DNA of 22,832 nucleotides from Candidatus Bathyarchaeota archaeon BA1 (GCA_001399805.1 LIHJ01000059.1:1-22832), one strand, 5' to 3'. Positions 14,820 through 21,792 are shown, counted from the stretch's first letter. Made by a program: numbers and translations. Notes: generated from the sequence alone by a model not told the origin.

Positions 14820-15092
14820 CTAAGACTTCAGGACTGATTTGATATATTCTATGATATCTCTACTTCTTGCTGGGTTCAGGGAAATGGTTTCACCCTTTTT
14901 ATGGAATAAGATGTATCCTTCCTTAGCCAACTCTTCTATGCAATCCCTAACCCGCTTACCGTTTCTTTTTACCTTTCGACCAAGCCATTTCACAATAGCA
15001 TCAAAGGGAAAATAGTGTGCCCCCCAGCACCCCTTCTTCTCAAGAAATGAAAGTATAGTGGCTTTGACTTCCGCATCGGTTAAGTGAGACAT
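14820..15092 (-). CDS. Small winged-helix DNA-binding protein
   Basis: The protein has 90 residues from ATG 15092. The frame extends to 15143, but that extension reads through the promoter. The sequence SHLTDAEVKATILSFLEKKG, then FDAIVKWLGRKVKRNGKRVR and CIEELAKEGYILFHKKGETI gives helix-helix-recognition helix-wing, a typical winged helix. The C-terminus (NPARSRDIIEYIKSVLK) forms another helix. It is probably a transcription factor or a small DNA- or RNA-binding protein. It is divergent from another winged-helix gene and shares the TATA region at 15118-15131 with it, so mutual or self-regulation is plausible. Confidence 0.65.
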   Translation of the reverse strand: MSHLTDAEVKATILSFLEKKGCWGAHYFPFDAIVKWLGRKVKRNGKRVRDCIEELAKEGYILFHKKGETISLNPARSRDIIEYIKSVLKS

Positions 15093-15117
15093 AGTACACT
15101 TATAGAGCTTTATAGGT

Positions 15118-15131
15118 AAAATATTTATACT
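15118..15131. promoter_or_regulatory. Shared TATA region between divergent regulator genes
   Basis: AAAATATTTATACT reads as a TATA box on both strands. It lies about 25 nt upstream of ATG 15149 on the plus strand and about 32 nt upstream of ATG 15092 on the minus strand. Both genes would then have leaderless or very short-leader mRNAs, and polymerase binding in one direction should exclude the other. Confidence 0.5.
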
Positions 15132-15148
15132 TAAACTAAACATTTTAA

Positions 15149-15523
15149 ATGATGATGCGCATGGAAGAGGTTAGGTACAAGGATTTAGGGGAATCGTTGC
15201 TGCTTAAGGCTTTTGGGTATTCTCCAAAGCTGAGGATAATAGACATTTTTCTAACCAACCCCCTCTTCGACTTCTGCAAGAGCGAGCTTGTGAAGGAGTT
15301 GGGAATGAGCAAGCAGACCCTATACAAGAACTTCAAGGACTTGGAGGAGCTGGGAATGGTGGAGGTCTCAAGGAAAATCGGAAGGGCAAGCCTATACAAG
15401 ATCAACCTAAAAAATCCAATGGTTAAGATGTTAAATGAGTACGTAACCCAACTCTCATTACAGATAGCAGAACGAGAAAGGGCTAAGATGCAAAAACCAG
15501 TTGCGGTAGAGATGGCAAAATAG
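15149..15523 (+). CDS. Winged-helix transcriptional regulator
   Basis: A 124-residue protein starting with three consecutive ATG codons (MMMRMEEV), so the exact start is uncertain. Residues about 20-85 form a winged helix: SPKLRIIDIFLTNPLFDFCK, then SELVKELGMSKQTLYKNFKD as the HTH, and LGMVEVSRKIGRASLYKINL as the wing. The C-terminal helix (NPMVKMLNEYVTQLSLQIAE) probably mediates dimers. The layout is common among archaeal ArsR/MarR-like regulators. It precedes the UPF0175 antitoxin by 29 nt and may be in one transcript with it. Its own target may be the divergent promoter. Confidence 0.8.
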   Translation: MMMRMEEVRYKDLGESLLLKAFGYSPKLRIIDIFLTNPLFDFCKSELVKELGMSKQTLYKNFKDLEELGMVEVSRKIGRASLYKINLKNPMVKMLNEYVTQLSLQIAERERAKMQKPVAVEMAK

Positions 15524-15535
15524 ATTAAACCGTTA

Positions 15536-15559
15536 GATAAGATGCTGAAATTATGGTGA
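15536..15559 (+). pseudogene. Last codons of a lost PIN toxin gene
   Basis: The sequence GATAAGATGCTGAAATTATG, followed by GTGA, encodes DKMLKLW and a stop. It matches the end of the dead PIN gene at 4614-4640 (NEMLKLLR and stop), and in both places the stop overlaps the start of a UPF0175 gene. The rest of the PIN gene is absent and the winged-helix gene now sits upstream. Confidence 0.5.
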
Positions 15560-15759
15560 AGAAGATGAAAATAGAGCATCCAGCCAGACTTTATGCTGAG
15601 GGGCCCATAACCCTAGAGAGGACTGCTATGGATGCTGGTATATCTGTAAGAGAGATGATGGAGTACTTAAAGCAGAGGAAGATACCTACTCAATACGATG
15701 TAGAAGACCTACAGGAAGACATGAAGAACTTCTATAAGAGAATGGGGAAAGGAAGCTAG
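15553..15759 (+). CDS. UPF0175-family antitoxin-like protein
   Basis: A 68-residue protein of the UPF0175 family. The family core is GPITLERTAMDAGISVREMM followed by EYLKQRKIPTQYDVEDLQ, with a helix-turn-helix-like arrangement (ERTAMDAGISVREMMEYLK). UPF0175 proteins are generally antitoxins of PIN-domain toxins. Here the partner PIN gene has been lost except for its final codons, so this is an orphan antitoxin. A frameshifted relative lies at 4355-4617. The gene ends 10 nt before the HhH-type gene, and the two may be co-transcribed. Confidence 0.82.
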   Translation: MVKKMKIEHPARLYAEGPITLERTAMDAGISVREMMEYLKQRKIPTQYDVEDLQEDMKNFYKRMGKGS

Positions 15760-15769
15760 AAGTGCTTAG

Positions 15770-16457
15770 ATGTCTCTGTTGAAAAGAATAGTTGACAGCT
15801 ATATGCAGAAGGTTTCTGGATTAGAGGAGCATTGCGATAGATGTCTTAGAATAGAGAGATGGGGAGGAAGCATGGTTTTAATGGTTGTGGACGCAGCCTT
15901 CACTTCAATAGGCTTGAATTATTTTACGGCAGTTGTTCCTAAGGTTGAGGAATTTAATAAGAAGCTCGTGGAAAATGGAAGGATAAAGAACCTTAAAGAC
16001 CTTGCTAAAGCGGACATAGGTGAGTTAAGAAAAAGTATGGAGAAATAAGAGGTCGTGGATTATTGCGAAAGATATAGCCTCTTATTTATCGATGATAGGT
16101 GATGATAAGTCAGCTCTCAGAACTTGGGCAAGAAACGCTGGCCTTGAAAACTGGAGAGAAGATTCTATTGGAAGAATTAAAGGAGTTGGTCTAATCACGT
16201 TTCAATATTTGAGGATGATGGGCGGTATGGATACTGTGATGCCCGATAAAATAGTTAAAAGGGTGATAAATGAGATTTTGGAGAAGGCTGGCTTAGAGCC
16301 TGTGAGCAACGATATAGAGTTTGTGAAGAAAGCCGAGGAGATCGCCTTAACCTGTGGATATAGACCGATAGAACTCTGCTGGATGACGTGGCTTATACAG
16401 CCTGAGGGAAGAATGATGAGGATGGAAAAATATTCAAACATCCTTTCAAAGATTTAA
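15770..16457 (+). pseudogene. HhH-type (DNA-glycosylase-like) hypothetical protein, one frameshift
   Basis: Two frames form one protein of about 229 residues. The first, from ATG 15770, ends ELRKSMEK at 16048. The second continues from about 16047 as RSWIIAKDIASYLSMIGDDK and runs to 16457. One extra base in GAGAAATAAG near 16044 causes the break. The second half has RIKGVGLITFQYLRMMGG followed by DTVMPDKIVKRVI, which resembles the helix-hairpin-helix plus catalytic-helix region of HhH-GPD DNA glycosylases (LPGVG....LL.G, VDTHVxRV). The expected catalytic Asp position reads MPDKIVKR. I recall this as a conserved archaeal hypothetical family; glycosylase activity is inference. It may be intact if the frameshift is an assembly error. 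Confidence 0.6.
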
Positions 16458-16460
16458 CAC

Positions 16461-16657
16461 GTAAGTTTTTAAGGACTTGAAATTAACGGCAATTTTTCTC
16501 TCAACTGCTTTGGTCCTCCGCTTGTAGATAATGTTTCTCACAACCCAGTCACACCATCTCCATACGCCATGAATGGGCACGAGAGTACCCCAATCCAAAC
16601 GTTATAGTTCCAGAAAAAGGCAAGAAGCAGGGTGCACGTTAAACTGCTGGAACAAAA
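16461..16657 (-). pseudogene. Fragment of a membrane protein with a YGDGVTG motif
   Basis: Directly after the rhomboid stop, the minus strand reads a hydrophobic helix and motif, CTLLLAFFWNYNVWIGVLSC then PFMAYGDGVTG, and in the next frame VRNIIYKRRTKAVERKIAVN. A single missing base between them joins GDGVTG to IVRNIIYKRRTK. Such a YGDGVTGIVRN...KRRTK block is found in archaeal polytopic membrane proteins of the dolichol-kinase or cytidylyltransferase type (recalled pattern, tentative). Only about 65 residues remain, so this is a relic. Confidence 0.45.
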
Positions 16658-17347
16658 CTAGATGCGGGGCTTCCTTCTCCCCCTCACGGTTAACCCTAGA
16701 ACCATTCCAGCTATGAAGCCGCCGATGTGCGCCCAGTATGCAACCCCACTGGGCACACCCAGTCCAAGTGTTAACACGCCTTCCAACAATTGAAAGATAA
16801 ACCAGAAACCAAGAAAGAAGACTGCAGGTATGCGTGTGATATAGAGGAAGCGGATAAGAACGAGTGTGAGAATGCGTGCCCTTGGATATAAAATAATGTA
16901 GGCACCCAGCACTCCAGAAATAGCGCCTGAAGCCCCAACTGTTGGGATGAGCAAATCCGCAGTTGTGGTTATGGATAATATGTGCGTTATGCTGGCGACT
17001 ATTCCGCAAAGGAAGTAGAAGAATGCGAACTTACCATGCCCAAACGCATACTCAACGTTGTCGCCAAATATATGCAGATACAATATGTTTCCACCTAAGT
17101 GGATGATGCCGCCGTGCATAAACATCGACGTAAAAAGCGTGTACAATTGCTTGCCATTCATTATATTAAAGGGAATCATTCCGTACTTCTGAACAGCCAC
17201 CTCAAGCGATGGAGGCTCAAAACCAGACCATAAAGCAACATAGTCTGAAAGCCAAATGACAAAGAACACAATTACATTGACCCCTATGATGAAACGCGTA
17301 ATATGGGGTGGAGAACCTGTGGGATTTTCATCTCGAATAGGAATCAA
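16658..17347 (-). CDS. Rhomboid-family intramembrane serine protease
   Basis: A 229-residue protein with six predicted transmembrane helices. Rhomboids cleave substrate helices inside the membrane with a Ser-His dyad. The nucleophile is Ser140 in GASGAISG (138-145), the partner is His207 in YWAHIGGFIAG, and the oxyanion-side motif MHGGIIHLGGNILYLHIFG supplies His78, His83 and Asn87. The FxxxFxH-like segment LFTSMFMHGG is typical. It starts at TTG 17347 with a GGTGG sequence upstream (about 8-10 nt). It is divergent from the zinc-ribbon/SPFH operon, with 183 bp between starts, suggesting coordinated membrane-protein quality control. The basic C-terminus (RGRRKPRI) is probably cytoplasmic. Confidence 0.93.
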   Translation of the reverse strand: MIPIRDENPTGSPPHITRFIIGVNVIVFFVIWLSDYVALWSGFEPPSLEVAVQKYGMIPFNIMNGKQLYTLFTSMFMHGGIIHLGGNILYLHIFGDNVEYAFGHGKFAFFYFLCGIVASITHILSITTTADLLIPTVGASGAISGVLGAYIILYPRARILTLVLIRFLYITRIPAVFFLGFWFIFQLLEGVLTLGLGVPSGVAYWAHIGGFIAGMVLGLTVRGRRKPRI

Positions 17348-17530
17348 GTTGTTTCCACCAAGGCATGCCTTCCATACAGTTAAAGGATATTTTTATTTTG
17401 AAGCTGTTAGATCTTGGCATCTTATAACTCTTTCACACCCAGCCGTCGACGATAAGTACATCTCAAACGTTGTTGTTTTAAATTCAAATATATGATTGAA
17501 ATAAAAATTATGTATGTAGGTGCACTTGTC

Positions 17531-18283
17531 ATGTCGATAGTTCAAGAGATTCGATGCTCCCACTGTGGCGCACCCATCAGGTTTAATCCAGGCGAGATCA
17601 TAACCACCTGCCGATACTGTGGCTTTACCCAAGTCATAGAAACGGGTAAGGCATTCACGTTCGAGCACTCCATGATCCTTAACAAGTATGATCCGACTCA
17701 AGCTGAGGAGCTTGTGCGCAACTGGATGCGATCAGGCTTCCTAAAGCCGGGAGACCTCGTCAGATCGTCAAAGGTTTTGGAGAAGTCATTGATGTACTTG
17801 CCTTTTTGGATCATTCCAGTAACAGCAACCAGCACCTATAAAGGCGTTTTCGAAAGGTTGGCTCCTCCCGTCTTGAAGGAGGGAAAAATTGAGAAAAAAT
17901 ACAATTGGCTAATTTTGGCGAGGAGAGCCACAGAGTTTCCCACAAGAGAATACGATGTCCCAATCGAGGGAAAGATTCCATATGATTTTCGAAAGATTGA
18001 GGGCTTCGCCAAAGTACTGAACAGCGAGATGGAGAAAGGAGAGGCTGTGGAGCTGGCTAGACAACAAATTGAGAGTCATCATCAATTTTTAGCGCAGCAA
18101 GATGTCGACAAAATTATAGAAATGAAAACTGAACTCCTCATTGGTGACTCTGTTTACTTGCATGCGCCCACATGGTTCATCATTTACGAATACAAAGGCA
18201 AGCGATACAGAATCATTTTAGACGGTGCCACTGGAGCGGCCATTAAAGGGGACATCCCACCAATAAGATTTGGTCTGATTTGA
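17531..18283 (+). CDS. TFIIB-like zinc-ribbon protein (YdjG-like)
   Basis: The protein has 250 residues from ATG 17531. The frame extends to 17492, but an AT-rich AATAAAAATTATG at 17500-17512 fits a TATA box 25 nt before ATG 17531. The N-terminal zinc ribbon IRCSHCGAPIRFNPGEIITT then CRYCGFTQ supplies four Cys. A ~200-residue domain follows with a LPFWIIPVTATSTYKGVFER segment, a charged middle and C-terminal strands (VYLHAPTWFIIYEYKGKRYR). No clear membrane helix. It resembles the TFIIB-type zinc-ribbon proteins found beside SPFH proteins in bacteria (YdjG of B. subtilis), a comparison based on architecture and neighbours. It is the first gene of the SPFH operon. Confidence 0.7.
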   Translation: MSIVQEIRCSHCGAPIRFNPGEIITTCRYCGFTQVIETGKAFTFEHSMILNKYDPTQAEELVRNWMRSGFLKPGDLVRSSKVLEKSLMYLPFWIIPVTATSTYKGVFERLAPPVLKEGKIEKKYNWLILARRATEFPTREYDVPIEGKIPYDFRKIEGFAKVLNSEMEKGEAVELARQQIESHHQFLAQQDVDKIIEMKTELLIGDSVYLHAPTWFIIYEYKGKRYRIILDGATGAAIKGDIPPIRFGLI

Positions 18284-18343
18284 CAAACTTTAAAAGCCTC
18301 AACTTGATTTTCTAGGTGTAAAATTGACGAGAGGAAATCTGCT

Positions 18344-18895
18344 TTGAGCGAGAGAAAGGGATTACATGAGAAAGCTAAGGAGGAGATGAGACTTTCCGAG
18401 AGAATTCTAGCAGAGCTTCCAGGCTTTAGAGGATACAAAGAGAGGGAGATACGAAGGGAAACAGACAAACTAGTCCGGAATCACATGTACCTAAAATTAA
18501 CAGAAGCCAGAAAAGACCTCAAAGAAGTTTTTCAAAAACTCTCCGACCGTCGCCTTTATGAAGTGTTAACGGATATGGATCGGTTCATCATGAGATTTGA
18601 CAGGGTGGCGGAAAAAATCAATCACGCATCCTATGGCTATGCAGGCTTCTTCAACGTCTTAAAGATCGAGGAGGAAAAGCTCGACAAAATGGTCACCTTT
18701 GACGGTGGACTCATTGACTACGTTCAAAAAATCATTGAGGAGACCAACGTCTTTAAAGGGGAAGTCATGAAGCAAGAATTTGAAAGGGTGAGGGAACACC
18801 TTCAAAAATTGAGCGACTCCTTAGAGTCATTAGAGAAAACATTTGATGAAAGAGGAGAGACCATCTTGGGGGGTGAAATAAAGTGGCTCAGGTGA
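18344..18895 (+). CDS. Coiled-coil partner protein of the SPFH gene
   Basis: A 183-residue, highly charged, mostly helical protein from TTG 18344, with a GAGAGG sequence upstream. The conserved-looking N-terminal block LPGFRGYKEREIRRETDKLV followed by RNHMYLKLTEARKDL is shared with a group of small proteins that I recall next to SPFH genes in bacteria and archaea. The C-terminal half (about 125-175) is a long amphipathic helix, with YVQKIIEETNVFKGEVMKQE and later EHLQKLSDSLESLEKTFDE. It has no transmembrane segment. Its end overlaps the SPFH start by 13 nt, indicating translational coupling and probably a complex. Its role could parallel PspA/LiaH-type membrane-stress proteins, but no PspA homology is claimed. 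Confidence 0.7.
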   Translation: MSERKGLHEKAKEEMRLSERILAELPGFRGYKEREIRRETDKLVRNHMYLKLTEARKDLKEVFQKLSDRRLYEVLTDMDRFIMRFDRVAEKINHASYGYAGFFNVLKIEEEKLDKMVTFDGGLIDYVQKIIEETNVFKGEVMKQEFERVREHLQKLSDSLESLEKTFDERGETILGGEIKWLR

Positions 18896-19854
18896 TTGAG
18901 TGGAAAAATCCGGGACCAGAGGACATAGTTTGGAGATATCCCATCGAAGACATAACTTGGGGCGCCCAATTAATCGTCCATGAGCATGAGGCAGCCGTTT
19001 TCTTCAGGGATGGAAAGGCCTACGACGTGTTCGGTCCGGGGAGACACGCATTAACAACCCTGAACCTACCGTTGTTGACCGGCATCCTATCACGAATCGC
19101 TGGTTATAGGGAAACACCATTCAAGGCAACGGTGATTTTCGTTTCGACACGAGTATGTGCTGGGAAATATGGGGCGAGAGCACAAACGACCGAGTTGGCG
19201 CCACTGCAAGTTCATGGGGGCTTCTGGTTTAAGGTGGAGAACCCACAACTCTTCGTCATGGAGGTTGTGGGCGGACAGAACGCGTATACCACAAGCGACG
19301 TGAACAACTACCTTAGGGGATTCATCAATGAGAGAATCATAGACGAACTCTCAAGGTACGATCTGCTCACGGTCTTCACAAGATTGGATGAAACCTCCCT
19401 CGCGGCGAAGACCGCTATTCTGGACGCCTTTAGGAGAATAGGGCTAGACCTCACGGACCTTCGCTTCGAAGGAATAGACACCACCCCTGAGTATCGTGAC
19501 CGACTGTTCTGGCTTAGAGCCACAAGAGCGGCACCAGAAGAAGTTCTACGGATGGAAACGGTGAAGGAGGCTGCGAGAGAACTGGCGAAATCCCCGGGAG
19601 CGGGAATAGGAACTGGACTGGTCCTCATACCCCAGATAATGGCGCCAACTGGCGTCCCGGCCCCTGTGCCCGCTGCTGCATTGATCATCTGCCCCACCTG
19701 CAGCGCACGGATACCCGCCACCTCCAAGTTTTGCCTACAATGCGGAGCAAAGATTGCGGCACCAACTCCTGCAACCATGAATTGCCCCAGCTGCGGACAC
19801 CCAGTATTAACAACAGCCAAGTTCTGTCCAGAGTGTGGCCACAAGATTCAATAG
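18883..19854 (+). CDS. SPFH-domain protein with two C-terminal zinc ribbons (YdjI-like)
   Basis: A 323-residue protein from GTG 18883. Residues about 25-235 form an SPFH (band 7) domain, with LIVHEHEAAVFFRDGKAYDV, then FGPGRHALTTLNLP, and YLRGFINERIIDELSRY. A Gly/Pro/Ala-rich linker (about 240-268) leads to two zinc ribbons: CPTCSARIPATSKFCLQCG (from 270) and CPSCGHPVLTTAKFCPECG (from 301). There is no N-terminal transmembrane helix, unlike stomatins. This layout matches the YdjI or virion-core-like SPFH group of bacteria, which acts with partner proteins at the membrane. It overlaps the coiled-coil gene upstream and is 15 nt from the membrane-protein gene downstream, so the three products probably form a membrane-associated complex. 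Confidence 0.88.
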   Translation: MAQVIEWKNPGPEDIVWRYPIEDITWGAQLIVHEHEAAVFFRDGKAYDVFGPGRHALTTLNLPLLTGILSRIAGYRETPFKATVIFVSTRVCAGKYGARAQTTELAPLQVHGGFWFKVENPQLFVMEVVGGQNAYTTSDVNNYLRGFINERIIDELSRYDLLTVFTRLDETSLAAKTAILDAFRRIGLDLTDLRFEGIDTTPEYRDRLFWLRATRAAPEEVLRMETVKEAARELAKSPGAGIGTGLVLIPQIMAPTGVPAPVPAAALIICPTCSARIPATSKFCLQCGAKIAAPTPATMNCPSCGHPVLTTAKFCPECGHKIQ

Positions 19855-19869
19855 TCTTGGAGGATGCCC

Positions 19870-20220
19870 ATGCCTAAAAGACCATCAGGGCTCCTTTCAT
19901 TTGGCGTGCTCGCAGTGATCGTGGCGATTTGCCTAATCGCTTACATGCCCCTCCAACTAATCACAGTGAACGCCATAATCCCCCTCATCCTCGCCTTCTT
20001 CGGGGTTTGGGTCTTGATTCTCGCTGGAATTAAATCGAAGGGTGTAGAAAAATACGAGCGTGGAGCCTTCAGCACATTTGGCTGGGGGATCCTGCTTATT
20101 GCGATCGGAGGCGCTTGGTCTCTCGCCGGGGTGAACTGGATATACTCCCTCATCTTACTCTTGCTCACTATCGGGGTCTTAGCCGTAGCCGCGGCGCTTC
20201 GTTTGTCGAGGAAAAAATAA
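19870..20220 (+). CDS. Small four-helix membrane protein of the SPFH operon
   Basis: The protein has 116 residues with four hydrophobic helices, at about residues 7-25, 32-53, 72-87 and 89-108. It starts with MPKRPSGLLS and ends in a basic tail (RLSRKK). The frame also has an ATG at 19864, but a perfect GGAGG (19859-19863) directly abuts that codon and is correctly spaced, 6 nt, from ATG 19870, which I chose. It follows the SPFH gene by 15 nt and is probably its membrane anchor or partner. Family not recognised. Confidence 0.7.
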   Translation: MPKRPSGLLSFGVLAVIVAICLIAYMPLQLITVNAIIPLILAFFGVWVLILAGIKSKGVEKYERGAFSTFGWGILLIAIGGAWSLAGVNWIYSLILLLLTIGVLAVAAALRLSRKK

Positions 20221-20290
20221 CAACACATATGTAACAACGCTACGATAGAATGTGAAACGTTGGAAAGCTGGTGGTGATGGTTGAGGTGAC

Positions 20291-20317
20291 GTTGTTTTGG
20301 TTTATATTTGTTCTTTT
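20291..20317 (+). terminator. T-rich terminator of the SPFH operon
   Basis: The plus strand is rich in T runs (GTTGTTTTGG, TTTATATTTG, TTCTTTT) about 70 nt after the last operon stop. T-tracts end transcription in archaea. The tract overlaps the 3' end of the convergent radical SAM gene. Confidence 0.35.
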
Positions 20318-21117
20318 GGGACCCCTTCAGGTTTGTAGGCCGTGTAATACGATAGGTGATGCTCCTCTATCTTTCGCCTAACTTTTGGGTAGAGAATGAG
20401 CTCCTCGATCTCAAGGTCTTCGGCGAGTTTTGGGCTGATGTCCCTCAGTTGTTGGATGAGTTGTTGCTGGGTTGCTGATGGGGAGAAGGAGGTCATGGCG
20501 GCTGGGTGGCACTTGACGCCCATCTGCATTAGGTTTTGTAGGGCCTTTAGTTGGAGGCTAAATCCTTGTGGTTGGGCTCCAGTGAGCACGGAGAACTCGT
20601 TTTGGCTGCATCCCTTCAGGGAGACTCGGACATGGAGGAAGCGGTATTTGGATAGGTCCTCGGCGTATTGTGGGTCGTCTCCTATGAGGACCCCGTTGGT
20701 TTCTAGGATGAAGAGGATGGGCCGGCCTTGGAGGCTGTCAAGTAGCTGGAGTAGGTGTTGCCTTCCAATGGTGGGTTCTCCCCCGCTGACTCGCAGTTGT
20801 TTGAGGCTTCGTTTCCTCGCCATCTTTATCAAGATGTGAGCGACCGTGTCAGGACGGTAGAACTTGCCGATGGTGGCTGGCCGGAACATGACAGCGTCAG
20901 AGACCCAACAGTATTTGCAGAGGAGACCACATCCCACAGCGTCGGCAGTGACGATCCCCCCATACCAGCGATCAAATCTGAATCGCCAATACTTCCTCTC
21001 TTGAAACCTTTCCGAATCGCGCACCACGAGCTTTTCTATGGCTTCGTGTCTGGTCACCGGGTCATAGAAGGACAAGGGAGGAGCACCTTGATCTCTAAAG
21101 TGATGAACATTAGTCAT
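20302..21117 (-). CDS. Radical SAM protein (COG5014-like)
   Basis: A 271-residue radical S-adenosylmethionine enzyme. The 4Fe-4S ligands are Cys63, Cys67 and Cys70 in VGCGLLCKYCW, and the SAM-binding GGEP is at residues 112-115 (RVSGGEPTIG). The conserved lead-in FRFDRWYGGIVTADAVGC is characteristic of an archaeal radical SAM group I recall as COG5014, with no agreed function. The barrel continues with FILETNGVLIGDDP and LHVRVSLKGCSQNEF, the latter as in PflA-like activases. It has no SPASM-type Cys cluster at the C-terminus. It starts at ATG 21117 and is monocistronic, convergent with the SPFH operon. Substrate unknown. Confidence 0.87.
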   Translation of the reverse strand: MTNVHHFRDQGAPPLSFYDPVTRHEAIEKLVVRDSERFQERKYWRFRFDRWYGGIVTADAVGCGLLCKYCWVSDAVMFRPATIGKFYRPDTVAHILIKMARKRSLKQLRVSGGEPTIGRQHLLQLLDSLQGRPILFILETNGVLIGDDPQYAEDLSKYRFLHVRVSLKGCSQNEFSVLTGAQPQGFSLQLKALQNLMQMGVKCHPAAMTSFSPSATQQQLIQQLRDISPKLAEDLEIEELILYPKVRRKIEEHHLSYYTAYKPEGVPKEQI

Positions 21118-21229
21118 ATCTTTTTCCTCTTCCGTAACGTCTTTTTCTAGGTGATTTCGATGTATGTTCCTATTTTAACAATATTCTGATGAAGAAGATA
21201 AGGTCTTCTTGAGGTAGCTTATGAAAGAA

Positions 21230-21665
21230 TTATGCCTGATTTACCACTTTTCGGGTCTTTCTAGTTTTGGATGTTGGTTCGTCTGCGAATCTCCACAGTC
21301 CCTCGCCTGGTCTCTCTAACGCGATGTTTAACGCGTCAATGAGCTTGTCGCTTAACAGCACCTCGTCTTCCTTGTCGGATATGGCGGCACCAGCCACCAT
21401 TGGACCCTCATCCCTTGTTAGTAGTTGTGATGAAGATCCTTATGGCGTCTGGGATGTAGTAGATTCTGGTTACGCCTGCGATAGATCGATATTCCTCGAT
21501 TCTGGCTTCGCTTAGGAGTTTGGGAAACAGGTTCAGTCTTTTTGCGAGGGTTTCGGGGATGACTACCTCTGGCTCTGGGGTTTCGTATGCGCTGTTGGCT
21601 ATGGCCGAGGTTTCTATGGTTTCATCTGTCTTGCCTTTTAGCTTCACCCCCACCCTAATGACCAA
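21230..21665 (-). pseudogene. Clan AA aspartic-protease-like protein, one frameshift
   Basis: Two frames join into about 145 residues. The first, from TTG 21665, reads VIRVGVKLKGKTDETIETSA and continues to ITTTNKG with a stop at 21408. The second picks up at once as DEGPMVAGAAISDKEDEVLL, then SDKLIDALNIALERPGEGLW, ending at 21230. The break lies in AACAAGGGATGAG near 21411. The two-lobed pattern (SAIANSAYE....VVIPETLAKRLNL, then EVLLSDKLIDALNI) resembles archaeal clan AA, retropepsin-like proteins, but the place of the catalytic Asp-Thr/Ser-Gly is ANSAY, so protease activity is doubtful. A short possible gene overlaps its start. Confidence 0.55.
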
Positions 21666-21765
21666 GATGTTCCCTCTCGAGCCTTAGAGGAACAATTCTG
21701 CCGATTCTCTTCTTGACGCTGAGACGTACAATGTGACCGACTCTTTTCAAGACGTTGCCTCGCAA
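21655..21765 (-). CDS. Possible small basic protein upstream of the clan AA-like gene
   Basis: A 36-codon frame from TTG 21765 (or TTG 21750) reads KRVGHIVRLSVKKRIGRIVP then LRLEREHLGH, strongly basic with alternating strand-like hydrophobics. Its stop overlaps the TTG start of the clan AA-like gene by 11 nt. A TATA-like element sits upstream. It may be a tiny antitoxin- or AbrB-like protein or only a leader peptide. It is not recognised and is weakly supported. Confidence 0.3.
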   Translation of the reverse strand: MRGNVLKRVGHIVRLSVKKRIGRIVPLRLEREHLGH

Positions 21766-21782
21766 AATACAATGTATCAGAG

Positions 21783-21792
21783 TAATATAAAC
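21783..21792 (-). promoter_or_regulatory. TATA-like element upstream of the clan AA-like operon
   Basis: The minus strand reads GTTTATATTA, about 22-37 nt before the TTG codons at 21765 and 21750. Confidence 0.35.

Noticed and set aside
19308..19844. 178-codon minus-strand frame inside the SPFH gene
   Set aside because: It is the antisense shadow of a well-supported gene with zinc ribbons; its residues show no domain.
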